Positions 17,819 through 26,204 of a DNA stretch of 64,000 bases are shown here, piece after piece. A program made the translations under genes and the position numbers. A model generated the notes under the pieces. The model was not told the origin of the DNA. It saw only the letters and a program-made list of their open reading frames with translations, and searched no databases. The first letter of the stretch is position 1. Every line of letters starts with the position of its first letter. The stretch is from NCBI GenBank assembly GCA_942493145.1, contig OW818679.1:2294001-2358000 (forward strand), read 5' to 3'. The stretch comes from ENR-C20 sp942493145 (GTDB taxonomy: Bacteria > Bacillota > Clostridia > Acetivibrionales > DTU013).

Positions 17819-18854
17819 TTAGTCCTTTTTCATTTTGAAATCAACAACCACCGATTGATCATAAACTGTTACACGGCTGATGCATGTCCTTATAGCTTCA
17901 TTTGAAGCTGTTCCGTCCTTGAGCCATTCAAGGGCTGTTGTTATCAATTTCTCCTCTCCACCTGCCCCGATGCATTTTGCCTCCCGACCTTCTGTACTTT
18001 GCCCAGGCGCCAGACAACTCAGCTTATGTATCTCCTGCTTCAGCTCGTTGATCCTTTTCTCCATCAGCCTGTTTGTGCTGTCAAAAAACTCTGTACTTAT
18101 CCTTCCTTCCAATCTGTCTCCATATACCATCTGCTGGTGCCTTAATTTCAACTCAAGCTGGTGTCTGAGCCTTTTCAACTGCAAATTCGCACCAGCAGAA
18201 GTCAAGCCTGCCTCTTCCAAATGTGATTTTAAAGCATTGATACAATCAGCCTCATTGAATGCTTTACACAGTTCTTCGTTTATATGTTCCAATATCTCGT
18301 ATTCATAAATCAAGTGGCTACTGCACGCTTCCGCCCCGTTTCTGAAATAATTGCCGCATACATATGCGACTCTGCCCTTTTTTCGCAGCCTTGCGTACAT
18401 GATGCTGCCGCAGTCACCACAATAAATTAGTCCGCGCAGTGCGTACAGCTTATCCTTGTGCGGCAGGTGCCACTGTTTTTTATCCATTCTGATCTGCTGT
18501 ACCTCATCAAATAAAGCATCTGATATTATAGCTTCATGGGTTTTTTCAGTAATGACCCAGTTTGTTTTCGGTTGCAGCTTTATTTTTTTGCTTTTAAAAC
18601 TTATCCTCTCACTGATCCCCTGTACAGTATCACCCACATAAGCCCTGTTCCTTATGATCCTGCCAACCGTGACAGCATTCCAGTTTGGGCCTTTCGGCGC
18701 ATCCAGATGCTTTTCGTTCAGCATGCCCGCTATGGACTCATACCCGTAGCCTTTTCGGTATAGCATGAAAATAAGCCGGACAGTCTCTGCTGTATCCTCA
18801 TTTACAATCAGCCTGTTTTTTTCAGTAGTGGATTTCTTATATCCAAATGGTGCG
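17819..18854 (-). pseudogene. serine recombinase, C-terminal part of a gene split by a mobile element
   Basis: This frame holds the recombinase domain and zinc-beta-ribbon of a large serine recombinase: PFGYKKSTTEKNRLIVNEDT, GRIIRNRAYVGDTVQG, then the zinc ribbon LRGLIYCGDCGSIMYARLRK with a later CSSH, and a coiled coil of about 100 residues. It lacks the catalytic resolvase domain. The missing N-terminal part is at 24236-24726. Joining the parts across the 11-bp repeat gives KISRGEYIGHAPFGYKK in frame and a 508-residue recombinase of normal length (1527 nt including stop). A frame reading into the insertion adds a few spurious residues (start at 18868). As it stands, it probably makes no functional protein. 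Confidence 0.88.
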
Positions 18855-18865
18855 TGCCCTATATA
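18855..18865. repeat. attachment-site repeat, left end of the 5.38-kb element
   Basis: TGCCCTATATA occurs here and at 24236-24246. It is flanked on the left by the recombinase C-terminal coding sequence (GGTGCG) and on the right by element sequence (CAAATTGG). It codes for the tyrosine-isoleucine-glycine of the interrupted recombinase gene. Confidence 0.85.
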
Positions 18866-18938
18866 CAAATTGGTAAGTTTCGAGCTTGTCCCAAAGACGC
18901 TGATACCAGGGCTACAATTTCATATAGACTAACTGTCT

Positions 18939-19000
18939 TTAATTTGGTCTTTATTTGATCATTAATTTGGTCTCTAATTTGGTCCTTAATTTGGTCTTTT
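18939..19000 (-). repeat. tandem GACCAAATTAA-type repeats near the left attachment site
   Basis: Read on the minus strand, five slightly varying units of about 12 nt (GACCAAATTAA, GACCAAATTAG, GATCAAATAAA and similar) follow one another, beginning in the last codons of the recombinase gene. They lie 74-146 bp from the attachment core. They could be recombinase accessory sites or slippage products. Confidence 0.7.
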
Positions 19001-20608
19001 GAATCTGTAATTGATTTTAATGTTGCGGTCTTCAAAAACCTCAATCTTATTGATTAGCCTTACTAATGTCGTCTTGTCGACCTTTTTAAATCCGGCGAAT
19101 TCCTCTACCAGTTTAATATACTTTTCTGTTTCATCCAGAGCCTTTCCCTGGCGGCTTTTATCATCAACAAGTTTTTCCAGCCTACTCTTTAGCCGTTCCC
19201 GTTCCATATTGTAATCCTTACAGAGATAAATAAAATCGCATTCCTGTAAAACTCCTTTTAATTTATCCTCATACAGATTTTTTATTATTACTTTAATCTC
19301 CTCAAGCCTTTTTTCTTTATTTTTAATCTCATTTTGGTTTTCACTTATGTTTTGGTTTTCACTTACATTTTGATTTACCTTTCGGTAATACATTCCCAAC
19401 TTGTATTGTGCGATTTTAAGTAACTTTGCCCTATCGCAGGATGATTCTGATATTTCTTTCATATTATCCAGCACACAGGCTTCAAGCTCAGATTCCAAAA
19501 CAGAATGTCTTGAGCAGTCATTAAACCTCTTGTGGTTCATGCAGATACAGTACATTCTGTCCTCACAGGTCTTTGAAAAGGTCATCCGGCCGCCGCAGTC
19601 TCCGCAGTATATAAGCCCTGCCAGCAGATGTTCAGCTTTTTTTGAAGTATAATCCGTGCTTGTTTTCCTGCTCATCAGTTTTTGCGCAAGGTCATAAGTA
19701 TCTTTGCTTATGATGGCCTCATGGGTATCATCAACTGTTATCCACTCGCTTCTGGGCATGTTTATCAGCTTTTTACTCTTGTAGTTCAGTTTTTCACACC
19801 TGTTTTGCGTGAGGTTACCTGCGTATGTCGGATTTATAAGGATGCTTTTTATTGTCTCAGGTGTCCATTCATTATGCTTTGCCCGGACGTTCCGGTAATT
19901 TGTGCTTAGAGACTTATAAGCACTTGGTGACATGACGTTGTCCTTTTGCAAGGTGCTTGCTATATGATTATACCCAAAACCGCCGATGTACAAATCAAAA
20001 ATCCTTCTGATAACAGGAGCCGTTTCATTATCAATAATAAGTTTGTTCTTATCCCCCGGGCATTTAAAGTAACCATAGGGAGCAAATGCTCCGATAAACT
20101 TCCCGGTCTTTTTTTTGATGTCTAAAGATGATTTTATTTTCTTAGATATGTCCCTGGAATACATGTCGTTCATTACAGCCTTGAAGGGACTCATGTCATT
20201 GTTGCTATTTTTTGAGAATGTGTCGATACCGTCATTCAAGGCTATATACCGGACATTATGTTCCGGAAAGTATCTTTCAAGATAATAACCGGTTTCGATA
20301 TAATCCCTTCCCAGCCTTGAAAGGTCTTTTGTGATCACGGCATTAATACGCTTCCGCTCAATATCATTAAGTAATCTTTGAAAGTCCGGACGGTTGAAAT
20401 TTGTACCGGTATAACCGTCATCACAGTAAATGTCAGTGAGATTCCACTCATTCTGTGTTACAAAACCGGTTAACAGCTCTTTTTGGTTTGTGATGCTTTG
20501 AGAAGATTGGCTGTTCCCTCTCTCGTCATCCTCCTCTGAAAGCCTTAAATATATTCCAACATTAAACACCCTGTTATATTTTTTATTGTTATCAATAACG
20601 GCGTACAT
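18986..20608 (-). CDS. large serine recombinase (integrase of the nested element)
   Basis: The 540-residue protein has an N-terminal resolvase domain with the catalytic serine in VGIYLRLSEEDDERG and the motif KDLSRLGRDYIETGYY, a recombinase domain (KFIGAFAPYGYFKCPGDKN), a zinc ribbon (LAGLIYCGDCGGRMTF with CMNHKRF and CSRHSV) and a C-terminal coiled coil. It is expected to catalyse integration and excision of the element at the 11-bp core. The coiled coil contains an in-frame repeat (VSENQNISENQNE) that looks like slippage. GGAGG precedes the ATG. The gene lies at the element's left end, as usual for integrases of this type, and follows a 51-residue protein. Confidence 0.95.
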   Translation of the reverse strand: MYAVIDNNKKYNRVFNVGIYLRLSEEDDERGNSQSSQSITNQKELLTGFVTQNEWNLTDIYCDDGYTGTNFNRPDFQRLLNDIERKRINAVITKDLSRLGRDYIETGYYLERYFPEHNVRYIALNDGIDTFSKNSNNDMSPFKAVMNDMYSRDISKKIKSSLDIKKKTGKFIGAFAPYGYFKCPGDKNKLIIDNETAPVIRRIFDLYIGGFGYNHIASTLQKDNVMSPSAYKSLSTNYRNVRAKHNEWTPETIKSILINPTYAGNLTQNRCEKLNYKSKKLINMPRSEWITVDDTHEAIISKDTYDLAQKLMSRKTSTDYTSKKAEHLLAGLIYCGDCGGRMTFSKTCEDRMYCICMNHKRFNDCSRHSVLESELEACVLDNMKEISESSCDRAKLLKIAQYKLGMYYRKVNQNVSENQNISENQNEIKNKEKRLEEIKVIIKNLYEDKLKGVLQECDFIYLCKDYNMERERLKSRLEKLVDDKSRQGKALDETEKYIKLVEEFAGFKKVDKTTLVRLINKIEVFEDRNIKINYRFKRPN

Positions 20609-20634
20609 GCATTATACCTCCGCCATATAGCAAC

Positions 20635-20790
20635 CTATTTCGAAGGAAGCTGTTTTAAGGCTTCCACCATCAATTCCTCAAAAGTCTTTCCTTCTTCATC
20701 AAATGAGGTTTGAATATTAGATATTTTCACATTAGATGCATTCGCATTGCACACAACATCTTTGCTATTTACCGGAGCAGCAGGCTTCAT
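20635..20790 (-). CDS. 51-residue protein upstream of the recombinase
   Basis: A short frame runs from an ATG at 20790 with GGGGTGAT upstream to a TAG at 20635, 27 nt before the recombinase start. It encodes MKPAAPVNSKDVVCNANASN and ends FEELMVEALKQLPSK. The C-terminal helix is amphipathic. Small proteins of this kind commonly precede serine recombinases in clostridial elements, but I cannot assign a family. A role as a recombination directionality factor is a guess from position alone. Confidence 0.65.
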   Translation of the reverse strand: MKPAAPVNSKDVVCNANASNVKISNIQTSFDEEGKTFEELMVEALKQLPSK

Positions 20791-20822
20791 ACTAATCACC
20801 CCAGTAAAATATATGTGACAGG

Positions 20823-20834
20823 ATATTTGTCCAA
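20823..20834 (-). promoter_or_regulatory. promoter motif of the nested recombinase operon
   Basis: On the minus strand TTGGACAAATAT serves as a -35 region (TTGGAC), with a TATATTTT-like -10 about 17 nt further on. The same 12-mer occurs ahead of the interrupted outer recombinase at 24777-24788. Confidence 0.55.
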
Positions 20835-20914
20835 TGTAAAATTGTTTACAATAGGATTCCTTGTCTGATAAAGTGGATAGATAGAAGATAATACACCGAA
20901 AAGAGATATGGCAA

Positions 20915-22108
20915 ATGAATGATGAAAAATGGATCTCCAGGGATTACATAGTCGCTTGGACGGCAAGCTTTCTCATCTCTACGAATTTCCTCCTGTTTAT
21001 GGTGACCACCTCAGGCTATGCCATGAGCACATTTGGCGTTTCCTCCGCTCTGGCGGGGCTATCCACCAGCATCCTGGTTTTCTCTGCCATCATTACACGG
21101 GTGATCATGGGAAGGGTAATCTTCCGCGTAGGTTGTATCCGCTCACTTATAATTGGATTCGTGTCTTGTTTGGCGCTCTCCCTTTGCTACTTCCTTGCAA
21201 ACAGCATGGGGATATTCATTGTTATCCGGTTCGTTCATGGGCTCTGCCTCGGCGTTGCCAGCACAGCCATTTATACTGTAGCATCCGTGCTCATCCCAAA
21301 GAACAAGAGTGGCGTTGGCATGGGCTATTTTAGTCTGAGTGCCACCCTGGCGACTGCGGTGGGTCCGCTCCTTGCCGTTGCGCTGACCCGTTCGGGGAGT
21401 TACAGCTCCCTCTTCACCCTGGCGGCCGTAATCGCCGTGCTGAACTTGTGTCTCATTCCCTTCATTAAGTTAAAAAACGCATATCTTCCAGAGTTGGGGG
21501 CAATCAAAAAAACTCAGAAGGGCCTCGCTGGCATCTTCGATACCAAATCATTGCCTGTCGCCCTGATATGCGGTATGGCCTATTCCACTTACGGCTGCAT
21601 CATTTCCTTCCTGTCTGTATCGTCAAAGGGCTCGGACCTGAAAAATGCCGCTGCATACTTTTTCATTCTCTACGCTGCCGGGATACTATCCACCCGCCCC
21701 ATTACCGGACGCACCTTTGACCGACGCGGAGAAAATCCCGTGATGTATACCGGCCTTGCCATATTCTCCGTCGGCATGCTGCTTGTGGGAATTGCAGCAA
21801 ACGGGACGATGCTTCTCATCGCCGCCTTCCTGGTCGGTGCAGGCATGGGGTCCGTCCAGTCCGTCACGCTCTCAATTGGCGTTAAGTACTCGTCGCAGGA
21901 GCGTCTCGGTATGGCAAACTCAACGTATTATATCTTTCTCGACGCTGGGCTCACCGTTGGGCCAATCGTCGGTGGGCTCCTTGTCCCTTTCATCGGCTAC
22001 TCCGGCATCTACATGCTCGGAATGCCCATGGCGCTGTTCGGATTGGTCCTCTATTATTTTATCCACGGGCGCAGTCACAAGCAAGTTTCCTTGTCACAAA
22101 TGGAATAA
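20915..22108 (+). CDS. MFS transporter, probable drug efflux
   Basis: The 397-residue protein has about twelve hydrophobic segments and the usual MFS arrangement. The motif RVIMGRVIFRVGCIRS after the second segment resembles the loop 2-3 motif A (G-x3-D-x2-GRR variants), and later GRTFDRRGENPVMYTG repeats it in the second half. It exports a small molecule, perhaps a drug, by cation exchange; the substrate is unknown. The gene is noticeably richer in G and C at third positions than the neighbouring cassette genes, suggesting a separate origin. It is divergent from the recombinase and converges with the ABC operon, with a shared terminator at 22189-22221. Confidence 0.92.
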   Translation: MNDEKWISRDYIVAWTASFLISTNFLLFMVTTSGYAMSTFGVSSALAGLSTSILVFSAIITRVIMGRVIFRVGCIRSLIIGFVSCLALSLCYFLANSMGIFIVIRFVHGLCLGVASTAIYTVASVLIPKNKSGVGMGYFSLSATLATAVGPLLAVALTRSGSYSSLFTLAAVIAVLNLCLIPFIKLKNAYLPELGAIKKTQKGLAGIFDTKSLPVALICGMAYSTYGCIISFLSVSSKGSDLKNAAAYFFILYAAGILSTRPITGRTFDRRGENPVMYTGLAIFSVGMLLVGIAANGTMLLIAAFLVGAGMGSVQSVTLSIGVKYSSQERLGMANSTYYIFLDAGLTVGPIVGGLLVPFIGYSGIYMLGMPMALFGLVLYYFIHGRSHKQVSLSQME

Positions 22109-22188
22109 TCTCTTTTTTAAAAAAAGAACCTGCGATAAAATTAAAATAATAATCTAATTTGACTATATCCCGAAGTGCACAAAACAAA

Positions 22189-22221
22189 AAAGCTCTGACA
22201 TTTGTATATTGTCAAAGCTTT
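22189..22221. terminator. bidirectional terminator between MFS and ABC permease genes
   Basis: AAAGCTCTGACA (22189-22200) pairs with TGTCAAAGCTTT (22210-22221) with one G-U pair and a 9-nt loop. A-rich flank on the left and TTTATG on the right make it functional in both directions. Confidence 0.75.
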
Positions 22222-22251
22222 ATGTGGGAAAAGGACTCCCCTTTAATAGAA

Positions 22252-23052
22252 TTACTCCAGATTCAGGCGCTTGCTCAGTATATAATTGGTTACAATAAAG
22301 TAGCATGCCGCCAGGATCGCGAAGAAAACAATGCCATACCACATAATCAAATGAAAAGACGCTTCCATGGCATGAAAATCACTCGTTGAGGAAAGATGTT
22401 CTGGAAGGAATTTGGTGCCGGGAATAATGCTCACTATGGTAAAGATAATCTGTGAAACAGTATTCAGCACTAAAAAAGCGCCCAATGAAGCCAGAACTCT
22501 GTGCCGGTTGAACAAATGCCCTAAAGCAATTGATGCATATATAATTAACACGCTTGATGCCAGTCCGATGATAATTGCCAGCAGTATCTCAACAATGAAA
22601 AGTATGCTGGTTGCGCCGAAATATTCAAAGAATTTTCCAATGGCTCCCACTACTTCCTGTACAAAATCTCCTTTAAAAATCTCATCACAAGCAATAATAA
22701 TTATGGAAATAATCGCCACAACTCCGCTTGCTGCCGTCCACATCATTGAAACGAGGAGTTTACTCGTAATATGCTTCCACGGCTTGGTAGGCAAGGTAAA
22801 CATCAGATAGCCTTCATCGGAAAGCAGATTCTTATATAAGCGCTGGATCATAACAACTAATGTCATAACGAAAATTCCAACCATAATAGTCATATAAAGA
22901 GCCATGCTGATTATCTGAGGCGCATCCCAGTTGTTGGCGTTTAATAATGAAATTACTTTTTGTATTACTGCAAATGCAAGCAGTACAACATAAAGCGGTA
23001 AAAACGCCCTTGCCGTAGCCTTGATTTCATATTTCAAAAGTTTGCTCAGCAT
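22252..23052 (-). CDS. ABC-2-type transporter permease
   Basis: The 266-residue protein has six hydrophobic segments and no enzymatic motif. It begins MLSKLLKYEIKATARAFLPL, a start typical of ABC-2 permeases such as those of bacitracin-type or YtrC-like systems, and it has the cytoplasmic segment LSDEGYLMFTLPTKPWKHIT seen in this group. It overlaps the 3' end of the ATPase gene by 7 nt, so it is the membrane partner of that ATPase. Substrate and direction of transport cannot be read from sequence; export or envelope stress response is likely from the family. Confidence 0.85.
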   Translation of the reverse strand: MLSKLLKYEIKATARAFLPLYVVLLAFAVIQKVISLLNANNWDAPQIISMALYMTIMVGIFVMTLVVMIQRLYKNLLSDEGYLMFTLPTKPWKHITSKLLVSMMWTAASGVVAIISIIIIACDEIFKGDFVQEVVGAIGKFFEYFGATSILFIVEILLAIIIGLASSVLIIYASIALGHLFNRHRVLASLGAFLVLNTVSQIIFTIVSIIPGTKFLPEHLSSTSDFHAMEASFHLIMWYGIVFFAILAACYFIVTNYILSKRLNLE

Positions 23053-23744
23053 CTGAATACCTCCCTGAATAAAGCATCAACCGACTTACCTTTCTCGTCC
23101 CTTATCTCATCTACAGAGGATGTCAGAACAACCTGACCGTCTTTGATGAAAACGACATGATCCAGAATCTTCTCAATATCGGATATGAGGTGCGTAGATA
23201 TTATTATTGTCGCATTTTCATTGTAATTGTTAATTATGGTCTCCAGTATATAATCCCTCGCAGCCGGATCCACACCACCTATAGGTTCATCCAACAGGTA
23301 AAGCTCTGCTTCACGGCTCATGACAAGAATAAGCTGGACCTTTTCCTTTGTTCCTTTTGACATTGTTTTCAACCTGTCTTTTGGGTTGATATTCAGCCTT
23401 TTCAGCATATCATATGCCTTTTCAGCTTTGAAATCTGTATAGAAGTCCGAGAAAAGCTCAATGATTTGACTGACGTTCATCCAATCATTCAGATATGTTT
23501 TTTCAGGTAGGTAGGAGACGATCTTTTTAGTTTCAACTCCTGGTTTCATTCCTGAAATACGGATTTCTCCACTGGTTGGTGTCAATAAATTGTTGGCCAG
23601 TTTTATCAAGGTAGTCTTTCCACTCCCATTGGGGCCCAAAAGTCCAATTATCCGGCCATGCTCAATTTTCAGGTTGATATCAGACAACGCATTTTTAGCG
23701 CCGAAGTTCTTCGTAAGGCCGTTGCATTCCAAAATTGCGCTCAC
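23046..23744 (-). CDS. ABC transporter ATP-binding protein
   Basis: The 232-residue ATPase has Walker A GLLGPNGSGKTTLIKL, a signature helix SKGTKEKVQLIL that is a weakened version of LSGGQ, Walker B ELYLLDEPIGGVDP and the switch His in IIISTHLISDIEKIL. The length is that of a single nucleotide-binding domain. It overlaps both neighbours by a few nt, in an operon of GntR regulator, ATPase and permease. The SKG in place of SGG is usual in the YtrB/BcrA-like subfamily. Confidence 0.93.
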   Translation of the reverse strand: MSAILECNGLTKNFGAKNALSDINLKIEHGRIIGLLGPNGSGKTTLIKLANNLLTPTSGEIRISGMKPGVETKKIVSYLPEKTYLNDWMNVSQIIELFSDFYTDFKAEKAYDMLKRLNINPKDRLKTMSKGTKEKVQLILVMSREAELYLLDEPIGGVDPAARDYILETIINNYNENATIIISTHLISDIEKILDHVVFIKDGQVVLTSSVDEIRDEKGKSVDALFREVFRC

Positions 23745-24112
23745 TGTTTCACCTCCTCTAACATATTGGTTATGACTGACAATACATCCTTTTGATCAAA
23801 CCCCAATTTCTGCATTTTTTCAAGAAATTCTGCTACCTGTTCCTCAGCCAATTTGGTTTTTGCCATTTTAATCATATCTCCATCCTCCGTAATTGAACGT
23901 CCACTTGTACGATGAGTGACGATCAGACCATCTTCCTCAAGTTTAACCAAGGCCCTTTGCATAGTGTTCGGGTTCACTGCGGCTACTTGTGCCATATCAC
24001 GAACCGATGGCAACTTTGAACCTGGAGGATAGATACCGGAAAAAATCATCAATTCTATCTGCTCAACCAATTGTGTGTATATAGGCCTATCAGATTTTAA
24101 ATCCCATGGCAT
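23741..24112 (-). CDS. GntR-family regulator, YtrA type
   Basis: The 123-residue protein has a winged helix-turn-helix of the GntR type (PIYTQLVEQIELMIFSGIYP, SKLPSVRDMAQVAAVNPNTM, then EEDGLIVTHRTSGRSI) and only a short helical C-terminal tail, as in YtrA regulators. These repress the adjacent ABC operon and respond to envelope or antibiotic stress. The 22-bp perfect palindrome at 24134-24155 lies 22 nt upstream of the start and is the likely operator. The gene's stop overlaps the ATPase start by 4 nt. Confidence 0.93.
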   Translation of the reverse strand: MPWDLKSDRPIYTQLVEQIELMIFSGIYPPGSKLPSVRDMAQVAAVNPNTMQRALVKLEEDGLIVTHRTSGRSITEDGDMIKMAKTKLAEEQVAEFLEKMQKLGFDQKDVLSVITNMLEEVKQ

Positions 24113-24133
24113 GTTATCACCTCTCTTGTGTTA

Positions 24134-24155
24134 TTGTATTAAGCGCTTAATACAA
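24134..24155. promoter_or_regulatory. 22-bp perfect palindrome, probable GntR operator
   Basis: TTGTATTAAGCGCTTAATAC plus AA equals its own reverse complement. It lies 22 nt upstream of the YtrA-type regulator start and inside the mobile element, so the cassette carries its own control. Confidence 0.75.
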
Positions 24156-24235
24156 CTATACAGCTTTGAACAAATTCTGTCAATGCTTTTTTCAAATTTG
24201 ATTTATACAGACTTTTAGCCAAAATGTATATACCA

Positions 24236-24246
24236 TGCCCTATATA
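24236..24246. repeat. attachment-site repeat, right end of the 5.38-kb element
   Basis: TGCCCTATATA as at 18855-18865. On the left is element sequence (GTATATACCA), and on the right the coding sequence for the catalytic half of the outer recombinase (TTCACCCCTGC). Confidence 0.85.
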
Positions 24247-24726
24247 TTCACCCCTGCTTATTTTGAACCTGAGCGAAGCCCTGATTTTCTTCGACAAATC
24301 CCGGATATATCTCTCATTGACCCATGTCTCAATGCCTACTGTATCATTGTCTTTAAGGCTGTCATACTTTCCGTCAAAGGTTAAGACCCTTACTCCCAAT
24401 TCTTCGAGATAATCCAGAAACATCAAGGTTTTTGCATTATTCCTGCCCAATCTTGACAGGTCCTTCAGCAGCAGCATTTCCACCCTTCCGGCTGCTGCAT
24501 CCTTTTTAAGCTGTTCCAGCCCCGGCCGCGCGAAACCCGAACCCGAGACATTGTCATCCATATAAATGCCCGTAACAATACCAAGGCAACTCCGCACTGC
24601 AAAATCCAGCAGAAGATCCCTCTGGGTTTCGATGGTCTCAAGTTTCTCACCATTCTCATCCCTGCTCTCCCTGACATAAATGCCTATTCTATAATTACCG
24701 TCATGCTTTCCGGCTTCTGCCCCCAT
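24236..24726 (-). pseudogene. serine recombinase, N-terminal part of the split gene
   Basis: This frame contains an intact resolvase catalytic domain: IGIYVRESRDENGEKLETIE with the nucleophilic serine, DNVSGSGFARPGLEQL, LLLKDLSRLGRNNAKTLMFL and YIRDLSKKIRASLRFKISRG. It breaks off at GEYIGH where the insertion begins; translation continues about 30 residues into the element before a stop at 24139. Its complement is the C-terminal part at 17819-18854. ATG at 24726 is preferred over TTG at 24738 because AGAGG abuts the TTG. The catalytic domain alone could still bind DNA weakly, but full integrase function is not expected while the element is present. Confidence 0.88.
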
Positions 24727-24776
24727 ACTTACATGCAACCTCTGCTAAACCGCTGCATTAATAATATATGAACTCT

Positions 24777-24788
24777 ATATTTGTCCAA
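24777..24788 (-). promoter_or_regulatory. promoter motif of the outer recombinase
   Basis: TTGGACAAATAT on the minus strand is followed by GAGTTCATA and TATTAT, giving TTGGAC-16-TATTAT about 40 nt before the start at 24726. The same 12-mer heads the nested recombinase operon at 20823-20834. Confidence 0.6.
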
Positions 24789-24899
24789 TATGAAATTATT
24801 TTCTACTTTTGAGCTCTCTTTCATAATACTAGCCGTCAAAGCGGTTGATAAAAGACCTTATTCCAATGGGAATTCCCAAACTTTTCAGTAGAGACAAAT

Positions 24900-25103
24900 T
24901 TGGAAAACCTTTGTGAATGTCAAAAAGAAATCGAAGAAAAAGGTGTCATCCAAGGAATAGAACAAACATGGTTTTATAATCGTTGCAAGAAAATTACAAT
25001 TAGTGGGAGTTCATATTACACCTTCTTTATGATACATGAAAATGAAAAGATTCAAGACATTAAGCTAATAATTAGCAATTCAACAGAAATGGATCTTGTA
25101 TGA
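24900..25103 (+). CDS. possible small protein in a 560-bp gap
   Basis: The stretch 24727-25284 has no convincing gene. This 67-codon frame, starting at TTG, encodes MENLCECQKEIEEKGVIQGI and ends with ISNSTEMDLV. I recognise no family, there is no good ribosome binding site, and the composition is AT-rich like the surroundings. The gap may hold the end of the outer mobile element, of which no boundary is visible. Confidence 0.2.
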   Translation: MENLCECQKEIEEKGVIQGIEQTWFYNRCKKITISGSSYYTFFMIHENEKIQDIKLIISNSTEMDLV

Positions 25104-25284
25104 AAAATGTCTATTATATTCGTTGCTATAAGTTTCAGATATAGATAAATTTCATGGCAATACACGGATAATATACCATATACTGTTTGACCATCGATAG
25201 ATTTATTGGTATCATAATACAATCAAGATTTTGAGGGCCCGAGAACACGAACTTATTGATACCAGCATAAAAGGAGTTATTTTT

Positions 25285-26043
25285 ATGAACTCTTTTATAG
25301 AATCATTGTTATTTGCAAATGGAGCCTCTATGGTAGGGTTTGCACGGATTGATGGTCTATATGGCACTGCGGATTTAACTGAATCAAGAAGTTTTGATTC
25401 AGTTACAGAACCATTTGATTTACCTAATTATCAATATGGTATATCAATTATCCTTGCTTACCCTAAGGTTGTAATAAAAAGTATTAGCAATTCCCCAACA
25501 ATGGATTATTATAATGCATATCAGAGCCTTAATAATAAATTGGACCAATTGGCAATATTATGCGCTGAGTACATAAAAGAGAACGGCTATAACACATATC
25601 CACAGACTGTATCGTCAACCAAGGAATATGGCATATATCAGACCAAAATGCCACACAAGACTGTAGCAATTAATGCGGGGTTGGGATGGATAGGTAAAAG
25701 TGCATTATTTGTAACGGAAAAGTATGGTTCAGCAGTTCGTTTAACATCAGTGTTAACGGATGCTCCTCTGGACTATAACAAATCCATTATGCAACCTAAA
25801 TGTGGACGTTGTATGATATGTACTGACTCATGCCCTGGAAAGGCTATTATTGGTCGCACTTGGGATCCTGAACTTGTCAGAGATGATTTACTTAATGCAA
25901 TAGTATGTAGAAAAAAAGCAAGGGAGCTTTCTTTAAAATATCTAGATAAGCAAATAACTTTATGCGGTAAATGCGTTGAAGTTTGTCCATATACAAGACA
26001 GTATACAGAAGTTAATGAACATAGCGATAAAATAGAGCGTTAG
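25285..26043 (+). CDS. QueG-like 4Fe-4S protein
   Basis: The 252-residue protein has an N-terminal region and a KTVAINAGLGWIGKSALFVT motif resembling epoxyqueuosine reductase QueG. Two ferredoxin-type clusters follow: CGRCMICTDSCPGKA and CGKCVEVCPYTRQY. The ATG at 25285 has AAGGAG upstream. It is shorter than true QueG (about 380 residues), lacks the C-terminal HEAT-like domain and may lack the cobalamin site, so a role in queuosine synthesis is doubtful. It is better described as a QueG-like reductase domain of unknown substrate. The neighbourhood is full of relics, but this frame is intact. Confidence 0.75.
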   Translation: MNSFIESLLFANGASMVGFARIDGLYGTADLTESRSFDSVTEPFDLPNYQYGISIILAYPKVVIKSISNSPTMDYYNAYQSLNNKLDQLAILCAEYIKENGYNTYPQTVSSTKEYGIYQTKMPHKTVAINAGLGWIGKSALFVTEKYGSAVRLTSVLTDAPLDYNKSIMQPKCGRCMICTDSCPGKAIIGRTWDPELVRDDLLNAIVCRKKARELSLKYLDKQITLCGKCVEVCPYTRQYTEVNEHSDKIER

Positions 26044-26204
26044 TTATATTCTTACGAAAAAGAACTGCAACAAATCCATCAGCCCATGTGAAAACGCAAG
26101 CACTGGAATCATCAGAAAAGGTAAATAGAACAAACCCATATTGCATACTTGTTGGATCTTACGAAGTGAAGATTATAAATATTATCTATGAAAGAGCGAC
26201 GGAA

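Larger units (their letters stand above)
18855..24246. mobile_element. integrative element inserted in a serine recombinase gene
   Basis: The region between the two copies of TGCCCTATATA is 5,381 bp from repeat to repeat. It carries a large serine recombinase next to one end, a 51-residue upstream protein, an MFS transporter, and a GntR-ABC transporter operon. Closing the element would give an attachment site with GTATATA and TATATAC arms around CCATGCCC, a symmetrical site typical of large serine integrase substrates. Excision would restore a complete outer recombinase gene. No conjugation or replication genes are present, so it is a small excisable cassette and not a conjugative element. 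Ends are inferred from the repeat and reading frame. Confidence 0.87.

Noticed and set aside
18859..19044. 61-codon frame with KDQIRDQINDQIK repeats
   Set aside because: It is an alternative reading of the repeat tract at the recombinase end and runs through the attachment site.
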